A stretch of 64,000 nt of DNA, taken from assembly GCA_017559385.1 (NCBI GenBank), contig JAFYSK010000063.1, positions 27,386-91,385 of the forward strand. Direction: 5' to 3'. This stretch comes from Paludibacteraceae bacterium. Lineage in GTDB: Bacteria > Bacteroidota > Bacteroidia > Bacteroidales > Paludibacteraceae. Both the position numbers and the translations under genes were made by a program. The notes under the pieces are model-generated. The model was not told the origin of the DNA. It was given only the letters and a program-made list of their open reading frames with translations, and did no database searches. This document shows, piece after piece, positions 7,248 to 17,229 of this stretch; positions within the stretch are counted from its first letter, which is position 1; the number at the start of each line of letters is the position of its first letter.

Positions 7248-7679
7248 TTAAGGTTTGGCTATGCCAAAAACCTGTAGAATAGCCTCTTGCCAAAACTCCA
7301 GTGGATTGTAGCCTGCTACCTTTTGTGGACTACCCGTCATAGGACATAGCACCACAGTAGGGTAACCGCTCACAGCAAACAAAGCAGCCAACTCTGGCTC
7401 TTTATCTGCATCTACTGTATATACATATATCTGACCGTCGTATTGCTCAGCAATCTGCTCGAGAATAGGGTGGAGCTTCTTGCACCAACCACACCAGGTG
7501 GTGGAGAAGTCAATAAGACATGGCTTATCGCCCAAATATTTCCATTGAGTTGTAGATGATTTGTCGTAATAACATACTTTCTTCTTGAAGTCTTCTGTAG
7601 AAAGGTAAGTAAGATCTTTAGCTACTGCGCTTAATGCACAGCTGACCATCAAAATGATTAAAAAAATACTTTTTTTCAT
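7248..7679 (-). CDS. Exported thioredoxin-fold protein, 143 aa
   Basis: The signal peptide (MKKSIFLIILMVSCALSAVA) precedes a single thioredoxin-like domain. Its active site is W-C-G-W-C-K-K (Cys63 and Cys66) and the cis-Pro is in SGYPTVV. The CGWC variant and the K-K-L-H that follows occur in periplasmic thiol-disulfide proteins of the thioredoxin_7/SoxW-like sort. The likely role is redox handling in the periplasm. The start at 7679 is chosen over an upstream in-frame ATG because its promoter (TAATTTTG at 7707-7700) lies between them. It is transcribed divergently from aroB through interlocked promoters. Confidence 0.85.
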   Translation of the reverse strand: MKKSIFLIILMVSCALSAVAKDLTYLSTEDFKKKVCYYDKSSTTQWKYLGDKPCLIDFSTTWCGWCKKLHPILEQIAEQYDGQIYVYTVDADKEPELAALFAVSGYPTVVLCPMTGSPQKVAGYNPLEFWQEAILQVFGIAKP

Positions 7680-7696
7680 GATTTTTGCCAATTTGG

Positions 7697-7730
7697 GTGC
7701 AAAATTATAAAAAAAATTGTAACTTTGCAA
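7697..7730. promoter_or_regulatory. Interlocked divergent promoters for the thioredoxin gene and aroB
   Basis: Minus strand: TTG at 7730-7728, 20 bp, TAATTTTG at 7707-7700. Plus strand: TAACTTTG at 7720-7727 with GTG at 7697-7699, also 20 bp upstream. Each -7 element directly abuts the other promoter's -33 element, so both cannot be occupied at once. Confidence 0.75.
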
Positions 7731-7771
7731 ACTTTTTAGAAAATTTGTATCTCTGAGTATCGGTGATTAGT

Positions 7772-8809
7772 ATGATAGTTTCTGACTTAAATAGCGCATT
7801 ACAACCCTATCTGGAGGCTACAGCGCAAGGGCAATTGTTTGTATTGGTGGATGAAAACACCCATGCAAAATGTATGCCAATACTGGCTACAGCACTGGCT
7901 GATATGCCCTATATGACGATCACGATACCAGCAGGCGAAGAGCACAAGACCTTGGCCACCGTAGAGCAGATATGGCATGCCCTGTACGAGCACCACGCTA
8001 CGCGTGATGCCCTGCTGATCAACCTGGGAGGCGGCATGCTGACCGACCTAGGCGGCTTTGCTGCGGCTACCTTTATGCGAGGTTTGCGCTATGTGAATAT
8101 CCCTACAAGTCTGCTAGCCATGGTGGATGCCTCCTCTGGTGGCAAAACAGGCTTCAACTACCTAGGCGTCAAGAATATGATAGGCTGTTTCGCCCAACCC
8201 GAGCAAACGCTGATCTATCTGCCGCTGCTGGACACCCTGCCTGCTGAGCAGTGGCTCAGCGGCTATGCCGAAATGCTCAAGCATGGCTTGCTGGATACGG
8301 ATGCCCATTGGAATACCCTGCTAGCACTAGATGTGAACGATACAAAATGTTCGATTCCATCGGCGTTGTTGGCAGATAACCTGGCGGTGAAAGAGCGTAT
8401 CGTGGCAGCTGACCCTACCGAAAAAAGCCTGCGCAAATTGTTGAATTTTGGACATACAATAGGTCATGCCATTGAGGAGGCTTATCATGCCGATGGCAGA
8501 AGTGTTCCGCATGGCTACTGCGTGCTGTGGGGCATGGTGGCTGAGCTATACCTAAGTGTGCTGTGTCTGGGTATGGACAAGCAGGTGCTGACCCAACTAA
8601 GTCATCTGATGCTGGCCTATTATGGTCGTCCAGCGTGCAACTGCAAGGAGCGCCAGCGCCTGGTGGAATGGATGATGCACGACAAGAAGAACAAACAAGC
8701 CGGTCAGATCAGCTTCTCGCTGCTGCGGGCGATAGGCGACGGCGTAGTAGATCAGACCATCAGTCGCGAGCAACTAGACGAGGCACTGGAGTATCTGTTC
8801 TCGCTTTAG
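7772..8809 (+). CDS. aroB: 3-dehydroquinate synthase, 345 aa
   Basis: AroB converts DAHP to 3-dehydroquinate, the second step of the chorismate pathway, using NAD+ and a divalent metal. Visible signatures are the NAD-binding GGGMLTDLGGFAAATFMRG region (residues ~88-106), PTSLLAMVDASSGGKTG with the substrate-binding Lys, and the metal-ligand GHTIGHAIE. Length is normal. ATG at 7772 is preferred to the GTG at 7763. The first pathway enzyme (aroF) lies 8 kb downstream in the same orientation. A short T-tailed hairpin follows at 8928-8950. Confidence 0.95.
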   Translation: MIVSDLNSALQPYLEATAQGQLFVLVDENTHAKCMPILATALADMPYMTITIPAGEEHKTLATVEQIWHALYEHHATRDALLINLGGGMLTDLGGFAAATFMRGLRYVNIPTSLLAMVDASSGGKTGFNYLGVKNMIGCFAQPEQTLIYLPLLDTLPAEQWLSGYAEMLKHGLLDTDAHWNTLLALDVNDTKCSIPSALLADNLAVKERIVAADPTEKSLRKLLNFGHTIGHAIEEAYHADGRSVPHGYCVLWGMVAELYLSVLCLGMDKQVLTQLSHLMLAYYGRPACNCKERQRLVEWMMHDKKNKQAGQISFSLLRAIGDGVVDQTISREQLDEALEYLFSL

Positions 8810-8866
8810 GCTAGCCGTACTAGCCATACTAGCCATACTAGCCGTACTAGTAGAACTAGGATGCTA
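8810..8866. repeat. CTAG-rich microrepeats after aroB
   Basis: Tandem TACTAGCC/GTACTAGCC units (about six) begin one base after the aroB stop. Similar CTAG repeats occur at 31816-31850 behind secDF. Confidence 0.8.
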
Positions 8867-8927
8867 GAAAAAAAAGTTTGCTTTTAAGCCACTTTGTGAT
8901 TTTAAGAGCGGAAAAATAAACCTAAAC

Positions 8928-8950
8928 ATGGCCGTTAAGGCCGTTTTTTT
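8928..8950 (+). terminator. aroB terminator
   Basis: ATGGCC (8928-8933), loop GTTAA, GGCCGT (8939-8944, one wobble), then a T run to 8950. Confidence 0.7.
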
Positions 8951-8989
8951 GCGTTTTAAGCGCATTTCTTGATTTTTTCATAAAAGGTA

Positions 8990-9020
8990 TTGCGTATGTG
9001 AAGAAAAAGTTGTATCTTTG
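8990..9020 (+). promoter_or_regulatory. Promoter of the LRR protein gene
   Basis: TTG 8990-8992, 20 bp, TATCTTTG 9013-9020; expected start near 9024, about 44 nt before the ATG. Confidence 0.85.
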
Positions 9021-9067
9021 TATGCCAAATCAATTGACACGAACTATTAACAAAAATACATACGAAT

Positions 9068-10342
9068 ATGAAACGCTTGTTATTAATCTTTTGCATGCTC
9101 CTAGCATCCCATTGGATAATGGCTGGGGAAGAGTTTACTATTGGTGATTATAGTTTTGAAATCACTTCGCCTACAGAAGTTGCGCTTAGTGAAGTCAACC
9201 GCTCTATCAAGTCGGCACATCTGCCTGCTACGGTCACATACAAAGGAAACACATATACCCTTACTGAGATTTTAGAATATGCACTAGCCCATTGCTACGA
9301 ACTAGATTCAGTAACCATACCTGCCACTGTCACAAAGATCAGTAACCATATTTTAATGTGTTCTTCGCCCAATTCATTAGTCATTGAGGCAGGAAACCCT
9401 ATGTTCGATAGTCGTGATAATTGCAATGCTATCATAGAAACCCGAACAAATACTTTGATTGAAGGTTGTAGGAGTTCTACTATTCCTAATGGTGTTACAG
9501 AAATTGCAGGAGAAGCATTCTATCGCTGCGCACTGCTTACTTCTATCAATATTCCTGCTAGTGTTACCCATATTGGTGAGGATGCTTTTCGAGCATGCTA
9601 TATGCTGGAATCAATAGAGGTGGATGCGGCTAACACTCGCTATGATAGTCGTGATAATTGCAATGCTATCATAGAAACCCAAACCAACACCTTGGTGGTA
9701 GGTTGCTCAGGTACTGTAATTCCCGAAAGTGTAACTAGTATTGGCGAATATGCATATATCTCCAATATTGAAGTTGCAAGTCACAAAAGCGAGCATTCTT
9801 ATTTTCTTGATACATTATTCGTAATCCATATACCTAAGAGTGTAAAAAGTATAGGCGAGCATGCATTTTCTCGCTGCTCCGGAATCACTCATATTACAAT
9901 TTCTAATAGTGTAACAAGTATTGAACTAGGAGCCTTTTACAAATGCTTTGGACTAAAATACATTACCTTGCCAAATTATATAAAGACTATAGAGTTAAGT
10001 GCTTTTGAATGGTGCGAATCTTTGACTACAATTTGCATACCCGATGGTGTAGAAAGTATCGGTGAGTCAGCATTCGCTGAATGTCATCGTTTGATGTCTG
10101 CGACTATTCCTCAGAGCGTAAAGACTATTGGCAGTTGGGCCTTTTCAAGTTGTTTTGAACTTAATGAAATAACCTATTTAGGAACCAAAGAGCAATGGTC
10201 GCAAGTAACTTTATTAGAAGATTGGGATGAAAATTCTCGCATTCAAGTGATAAATTGTACAGATGGTAAAATAAAAAGACAAGTGCCAAATAAGATAGAT
10301 CGAGAGTATTTGTATTATATGAATCCCCACAATGATTATTAA
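9068..10342 (+). CDS. Secreted BspA-type leucine-rich repeat protein, 424 aa
   Basis: A signal peptide (MKRLLLIFCMLLASHWIMA) precedes about nine repeats of the LRR_5/BspA type with the pattern I-P-x-S/G-V-x-x-I-G-x-x-A-F-x-x-C-x-x-L-x-x-I. These fill residues 60-385. Two copies of a linker with Y/F-D-S-R-D-N-C-N-A-I-I-E-T are encoded by an identical 37-nt DNA segment (9407-9443 and 9644-9680). BspA-like proteins are surface or secreted adhesins or matrix proteins in gut and oral Bacteroidales. The C-terminus lacks a recognisable sorting tail, unlike the protein at the window start. Ligand unknown. Confidence 0.9.
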   Translation: MKRLLLIFCMLLASHWIMAGEEFTIGDYSFEITSPTEVALSEVNRSIKSAHLPATVTYKGNTYTLTEILEYALAHCYELDSVTIPATVTKISNHILMCSSPNSLVIEAGNPMFDSRDNCNAIIETRTNTLIEGCRSSTIPNGVTEIAGEAFYRCALLTSINIPASVTHIGEDAFRACYMLESIEVDAANTRYDSRDNCNAIIETQTNTLVVGCSGTVIPESVTSIGEYAYISNIEVASHKSEHSYFLDTLFVIHIPKSVKSIGEHAFSRCSGITHITISNSVTSIELGAFYKCFGLKYITLPNYIKTIELSAFEWCESLTTICIPDGVESIGESAFAECHRLMSATIPQSVKTIGSWAFSSCFELNEITYLGTKEQWSQVTLLEDWDENSRIQVINCTDGKIKRQVPNKIDREYLYYMNPHNDY

Positions 10343-12731
<2,389 letters not shown>

Positions 12732-12757
12732 GATGGTTTAGGGTTTAGGGTTTAGGG

Positions 12758-13312
12758 ATGAAGATAGCAGTATATTGCAGTGCAAAAGACCGTATTCCGG
12801 CTGAGTATCTGGCTCTGGGAGATGAGCTAGGTACTTGGTTGGGTGCTGCGGGGCATACTCTGGTGTACGGAGGAGCCACAGGCGGACTGATGACGCGTGT
12901 GAGCAATGCGGCCAAGCAGGCTGGAGCCTCTGTGCTGGGGGTGATACCTCAGCGTATCATACAGGCCAAACGCATGGCGGATAATTGCGACAGATTGTAT
13001 ATGGTGCCTAACATGAGTGCACGCAAGCAACTGATGCGCACCGTAGCCGACTGCTTTGTGTGTCTGCCAGGCAGCTATGGCACCATGGACGAGATGATGG
13101 ACGTAGTGGCTAGTGGCACCGTGGACGAGCATCGCAAACCTATCTTTGTCCTAAACTACAAAGGGTTCTACGAGGGGCTCAAACAGCAGAGCGAACATAT
13201 GCGTAAGCTAGGATTCTTGCCGCCTGTAGAACAATACGCTCCGCAGTTTGTGGATACTATGGACGAACTGAAGGAGGAACTAATGAATTTAGAATTAAGA
13301 ATTAAGAATTGA
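12758..13312 (+). CDS. LOG-family phosphoribohydrolase-like protein, 184 aa
   Basis: This is a LOG (Lonely Guy)/TIGR00730 protein with a Rossmann-like fold. GGATGGLM lies near residues 38-45 and the catalytic P-G-S-Y-G-T-M-D-E near 104-112. The canonical motif is PGGxGTxxE, so the second Gly is replaced by Ser here. Family enzymes release the base from cytokinin-type or AMP-type nucleotides; the bacterial physiological role is often unclear. The last eight residues (MNLELRIKN) are encoded by AATTAAGAATTAAG microrepeat, so the tail probably derives from spacer sequence. A second, canonical LOG protein is encoded at 34577. Upstream are three TTTAGGG units. Confidence 0.85.
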   Translation: MKIAVYCSAKDRIPAEYLALGDELGTWLGAAGHTLVYGGATGGLMTRVSNAAKQAGASVLGVIPQRIIQAKRMADNCDRLYMVPNMSARKQLMRTVADCFVCLPGSYGTMDEMMDVVASGTVDEHRKPIFVLNYKGFYEGLKQQSEHMRKLGFLPPVEQYAPQFVDTMDELKEELMNLELRIKN

Positions 13313-13319
13313 AAACAAT

Positions 13320-14393
13320 ATGCAAAAGACCAAAGTTTTTGAGCAATGGTTGCTAGACCAAAAGGCTATGATCCTTCGCTATCGCGAGGTGGAGAAAGGT
13401 GCAGTATTGGCTGAGTATAACCAACTGAAAGCCATAGTAGAGTCATCTGATTTTCAGGCAAAAAAGACTGAGTTGACCACCACCAAGTATGCCAATACCA
13501 GCTATGGTAAGACCATGGTTGAGTACAAGAGCTTGAAGTGGAAAGGTGCGGTATTGATGTATCGCCTATTCCACAAGGAGTCGTTGGCGCAGAAACCCGA
13601 GGTGGCTAGCTATCTGCAACTGCTAGAGCAAGTGCAAAAGCCTGAGTTCAAGAAGGAGAATGCCTTCTGGAAAAACGAGAAACGATGGTTGACCACAGTA
13701 GAGGCTGCTCAGGAAAAGCGCTACCACAAGTTGGCTAAGCATGCGGATGTGGTGTTCTATGGACAACATACCGAGGCTGAGGTGGCTGAACTGGAGAGCT
13801 ATAAACTGGTGTGGAAGGATGAGTTTGATGCTGCTATGACCAGCCAATGGGAAACAGGTTTTGTTTATCCAGCCGGTATGAAAGCTGACCACTCGCATGT
13901 GAGCGAGCAACAAGCATATACCAAAGGTCAAAACACCCAGGTGTCAGGTAGCGTGATGACGATAGCCACCAAAAAGCAGACAGTGAATGCTGCGGCATGG
14001 CATCCAACTCGCGGCATGCACATGCATGAGTTTGCCTATACCAGCGATGTGTGGCATACCAAGGAGGCTTTGAATATGAAAACTGGTGTGTTGCAAGCTA
14101 AAGTGGCATACACAGGTGCTGCCAAGCATATGATGGGCTTGACGGCAAACAAGATGCAACATGTATTGCCTATCTTGCATACCGCAAGTGCCATGAAGGG
14201 ATATGCTATCTACACATTGGTTTGGAACGAAACTGAGGTTGTAGGTTATGTGAACGACCAAGAGGTATCACGTAGCAAGAACAGTTTGGCGGGCGAAGCA
14301 ATGCATATCTTGTTGCGCAGCTATCTGCCAGAGAACCAAAATGCGGGCAAGGGCACGATGAGTGTGGACTGGGTGCGTGTTTATGCTAGATAG
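13320..14393 (+). CDS. GH16-fold (concanavalin A-like) protein lacking catalytic motif, 357 aa
   Basis: The N-terminal 150 residues are a Lys/Glu-rich helical region. From about residue 163 the sequence follows the glycoside hydrolase family 16 order: VWKDEFD at the start, TGVLQAKV for the fold strand, YAIYTLVWNETEVVGYVNDQEV, and an MSVDWVRVY ending. The catalytic E-x-D-x-x-E is absent; the expected place reads through MMGLTANKMQHVLPI. There is also no signal peptide. It is therefore probably a cytosolic, non-hydrolytic GH16-like protein. It begins 7 nt after the LOG stop and precedes kdsA, so it is likely in one operon with the Kdo genes. Role unknown. Confidence 0.65.
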   Translation: MQKTKVFEQWLLDQKAMILRYREVEKGAVLAEYNQLKAIVESSDFQAKKTELTTTKYANTSYGKTMVEYKSLKWKGAVLMYRLFHKESLAQKPEVASYLQLLEQVQKPEFKKENAFWKNEKRWLTTVEAAQEKRYHKLAKHADVVFYGQHTEAEVAELESYKLVWKDEFDAAMTSQWETGFVYPAGMKADHSHVSEQQAYTKGQNTQVSGSVMTIATKKQTVNAAAWHPTRGMHMHEFAYTSDVWHTKEALNMKTGVLQAKVAYTGAAKHMMGLTANKMQHVLPILHTASAMKGYAIYTLVWNETEVVGYVNDQEVSRSKNSLAGEAMHILLRSYLPENQNAGKGTMSVDWVRVYAR

Positions 14394-14437
14394 TTGAAAG
14401 TTTAAAGTTGAAAGTTGAGAGTTTAAAGTTTAAGGAT
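14394..14437. repeat. TTGAAAGTT/TTTAAAGTT microrepeat leader of kdsA
   Basis: Four variants of a 9-10 nt unit (GTTTAAAGTTGAAA type) fill the gap between the GH16-like stop and the kdsA ATG. Similar units occur at 21917-21943 and 46447-46478. Confidence 0.8.
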
Positions 14438-15235
14438 ATGTTTTTGATTGCAGGGCCATGTGCTATAGAGAGTCGCGAGATCGTGATGCAGACCGCCGCT
14501 ACACTGAAAGAGGTATGCGAGCGATTGGGTGTGCAACTGTACTTCAAGTCGTCGTTTGATAAAGCCAACCGTACCAGTCCCTCTGCACGAGGAATAGGTA
14601 TAGAGAAAGGGTTGGCTATCTTGCAGGAGGTGAAGGATACCTATGGTTTGCCTATTTTGACCGATGTGCATGAGTCGTGGCAGTGCGAGCCAGTAGCTCA
14701 AGTGGCCGATGTGCTGCAGATTCCTGCATTCTTGGCACGTCAGACTGATCTGCTATTGGCTGCGGCTAAGACGGGCAAGATCGTGAATGTGAAGAAAGGT
14801 CAGTTTATGGCTCCATGGGACATGCGTGGCGCTATTGCCAAGATCGAGAGTGTGCATCCTGCGGCTTCGTCTGCGGAGACACATATATGGCTCACGGAAC
14901 GCGGTTCTAGCTTTGGCTACGGCAATATCGTGGTGGATATGACCTCGCTGGTGAAGATGCGCGAGTTTGGTTGCCCAGTGGTGTTTGATGCCACTCATGC
15001 AGTGCAACAGCCTAGTAGTCAGGCGGGTGTGACAGGTGGCAACCGCGAGATGGTACCTCATCTGATGCGTGCCGCGTTGGCCGTAGGTATAGACGGACTA
15101 TTCCTAGAGGTGCATCCTGATCCAGATAACGCAATCTCGGATGCGGCTAACCAAGTACGATTGAGCGATATCGAGCATATCCTAAAACAAGCAATAGCTA
15201 TTGACCAACTAAATAAGCAATTGACACAACTATGA
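14438..15235 (+). CDS. kdsA: 3-deoxy-8-phosphooctulonate synthase, 265 aa
   Basis: KdsA condenses phosphoenolpyruvate with arabinose-5-phosphate to give Kdo-8-phosphate for lipopolysaccharide. Family signatures include IAGPCAIES at the N-terminus, YFKSSFDKANRTS, LTDVHE, QIPAFLARQTDLL, NVKKGQFMAPWDM, the ERG-S-SFGYGNIVVDM segment and FDATHAVQQPSSQ. The start at 14438 (ATG) replaces an upstream TTG that lies in microrepeat DNA. The stop overlaps the kdsD start (ATGA), so the enzyme that makes its substrate is translationally coupled. Confidence 0.97.
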   Translation: MFLIAGPCAIESREIVMQTAATLKEVCERLGVQLYFKSSFDKANRTSPSARGIGIEKGLAILQEVKDTYGLPILTDVHESWQCEPVAQVADVLQIPAFLARQTDLLLAAAKTGKIVNVKKGQFMAPWDMRGAIAKIESVHPAASSAETHIWLTERGSSFGYGNIVVDMTSLVKMREFGCPVVFDATHAVQQPSSQAGVTGGNREMVPHLMRAALAVGIDGLFLEVHPDPDNAISDAANQVRLSDIEHILKQAIAIDQLNKQLTQL

Positions 15236-16182
15236 CATACGCAAAAAGAGCAAAACAAATCTTCCAGGAAGAGATTAGCGAGTTGCAACGCTTGCAAGAG
15301 TCAATCGACCAGAGTTTTGACCAAGTGGTAGAGGTGCTCTACGCATGCCAAGGCAAGGTGGTGATCATGGGTATCGGCAAGACGGGTATCATAGGTCATA
15401 AGATGGCCGCGTCGTTTGCTTCGACAGGTACCTCGTCCATCTTCGTGAATGTGGCAGAGGCCATGCACGGCGACTTGGGTATGTTGAAGCCAGAAGATGT
15501 GGTGATACTAGTGAGCAACAGCGGCGAGACTAGCGAGATACTTAACGCCATTGATCCGGTGCATCGAATAGGTTGCACAATAGTGGCTATGACGGGTAAT
15601 CTGCAGTCGCCACTAGCACAGCGCTCGGACTATGCGTTGTCAGTACATGTGGACAAGGAGGCTTGTCCGCTGGGCTTGGCGCCCACCACCTCTACTACAG
15701 CCACCCTGATGATGGGTGATGCCTTGTTGGTATGTCTGATGGAGAAACGCAGATTTCAGGCTGAAGACTTCTCGGTGTATCATCCAGGTGGAGCCTTAGG
15801 TAGAAAATTGATGGGTAGAGTCAAGAACTTTATGACCGTAGATGTGCCTCGTGTATCTAGCGACGCGTTGTTCCGCGACTTGGTCGGCGAGATGAGCGCC
15901 AAGCACCTGGGAATGACCATGGTATATGATCAGGATGCTTGTGTGGGTATCATCACCGATGGCGATGTGCGTCGTGCGATAGAGAAGTACAACGATGTAC
16001 AGATCACTGCTGCGCAAATCATGACTCCATCGTATAAGACTATAACGCAAGACGCCCTACTAACAGATGCATTGGCGGTGATGGATAAGTATAATATCAC
16101 TACGCTGGCCGTGACCCCAGATGTTGGTTCAACAGAGATTATAGGTATCATTTCGATTCATCATATCATAGATTTTAAATAG
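15232..16182 (+). CDS. kdsD: Arabinose-5-phosphate isomerase, 316 aa
   Basis: KdsD interconverts ribulose-5-phosphate and arabinose-5-phosphate, feeding KdsA. A SIS sugar-phosphate domain comes first (GIGKTGIIGHKMAASFASTG, VSNSGETSE, CPLGLAPTTST, residues ~40-170). Two CBS domains follow (residues ~205-316; MTVDVPRV, GIITDGDVRRAIE, MTPSYKTI). Length equals the KdsD/KpsF/GutQ family. The ATGA overlap with kdsA and the following aroF gene define a kdsA-kdsD-aroF operon. Confidence 0.95.
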   Translation: MTYAKRAKQIFQEEISELQRLQESIDQSFDQVVEVLYACQGKVVIMGIGKTGIIGHKMAASFASTGTSSIFVNVAEAMHGDLGMLKPEDVVILVSNSGETSEILNAIDPVHRIGCTIVAMTGNLQSPLAQRSDYALSVHVDKEACPLGLAPTTSTTATLMMGDALLVCLMEKRRFQAEDFSVYHPGGALGRKLMGRVKNFMTVDVPRVSSDALFRDLVGEMSAKHLGMTMVYDQDACVGIITDGDVRRAIEKYNDVQITAAQIMTPSYKTITQDALLTDALAVMDKYNITTLAVTPDVGSTEIIGIISIHHIIDFK

Positions 16183-16199
16183 TAAATTATAGTATTCAA

Positions 16200-17198
16200 A
16201 TGATCATTCATCTTCCAAATACTATCACGCATGCACACGCACAAGAGTTAGCAGATGAGCTAGAGGCGCTGTATTTCGCCAAGGAGGCGTACCATGTGTT
16301 GGTGACAAGTCATACGATACATACGCTGCCTTCTGAGATTGCAGCCATGGCATTACAGGTATGGGATATGCCTACGGATATGCAGTTGTCTGCACGCAGT
16401 TATATGCCTCATACTCATCGTGTTGCGATAGGTAACACGTATATTGGTGGCGATGGCCAGAATCAGCTGATGATAGCTGGTCCGTGCGCTGTGGAGAGCC
16501 GTGAGCAGATCGAACAATCATGCCAGATGCTCAAGAGTTTGGGTATAAAAGTATTGCGTGCAGGCAGTTATAAGCCTCGTACTTCACCATATACCTTCCG
16601 TGGACTAGGCGAGGATGGATTGAAATTGCTAACCGAGATGCGCGAGAAGTATGGTCTGCTGATAGCTACCGAGATGCGCGATGCTACCCATGCCGACAAG
16701 GTGATTGAGTATGCCGATATCGTGCAAGTGGGTGCTAAGGCGATGTATGATCATGGATTGTTGACAGCCGCGGGTCAGTCGGGCAAGCCTGTGATACTGA
16801 AGCGTGGATTTTCGGCTACATTGCAGGAGTTGGTACATGCTGCCGACTTTGTGATGAGTTGTGGCAATGACCAGGTGATGCTATGCGAACGCGGTATTCG
16901 TAGTTATGAGACGCAGACCCGTTTTACCTTGGATCTGTGCGGCGTAGCTTGGTTGAAGAAGCACTGCAACTTGCCTGTGATACTAGATCCTAGTCATGCT
17001 ATGGGCTATGCCTATGGTGTAGCGGACTTGGCTCGTGCGTGCACCGCCATGGGGGTAGATGGACTGTTGATAGAGACGCACCCTAAACCAGAGCAGGCTA
17101 AGAGTGATGCAGCGCAACAATTGAGTCACGAACAGTTTGAAGAGATGTATAAGAGTCTAGAACCTATCGCAAAGGCAGTGGGTAAGACTTTGATATAA
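16200..17198 (+). CDS. aroF: DAHP synthase, type I-beta with N-terminal regulatory domain, 332 aa
   Basis: This enzyme condenses phosphoenolpyruvate with erythrose-4-phosphate to DAHP, the entry into aromatic biosynthesis. The catalytic barrel carries IAGPCAVESREQ (around 94), LRAGSYKPRTSPY, KRGFSATLQE and DPSHAMG. It belongs to the I-beta group, which is related to KdsA. The first ~75 residues form the ferredoxin-like ACT-type domain that gives allosteric control in this class. It sits 17 nt behind kdsD, so two homologous PEP-aldol enzymes share an operon. aroB, the next step, is at 7772. Confidence 0.93.
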   Translation: MIIHLPNTITHAHAQELADELEALYFAKEAYHVLVTSHTIHTLPSEIAAMALQVWDMPTDMQLSARSYMPHTHRVAIGNTYIGGDGQNQLMIAGPCAVESREQIEQSCQMLKSLGIKVLRAGSYKPRTSPYTFRGLGEDGLKLLTEMREKYGLLIATEMRDATHADKVIEYADIVQVGAKAMYDHGLLTAAGQSGKPVILKRGFSATLQELVHAADFVMSCGNDQVMLCERGIRSYETQTRFTLDLCGVAWLKKHCNLPVILDPSHAMGYAYGVADLARACTAMGVDGLLIETHPKPEQAKSDAAQQLSHEQFEEMYKSLEPIAKAVGKTLI

Positions 17199-17229
17199 GA
17201 GACTTATTTTAATATAGTGAAAAACAGCT

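Noticed and set aside
12735-12757. Three TTTAGGG units resembling plant-type telomere repeat upstream of a LOG gene
   Set aside because: Only three units, in a genome full of short microrepeats; coincidence.
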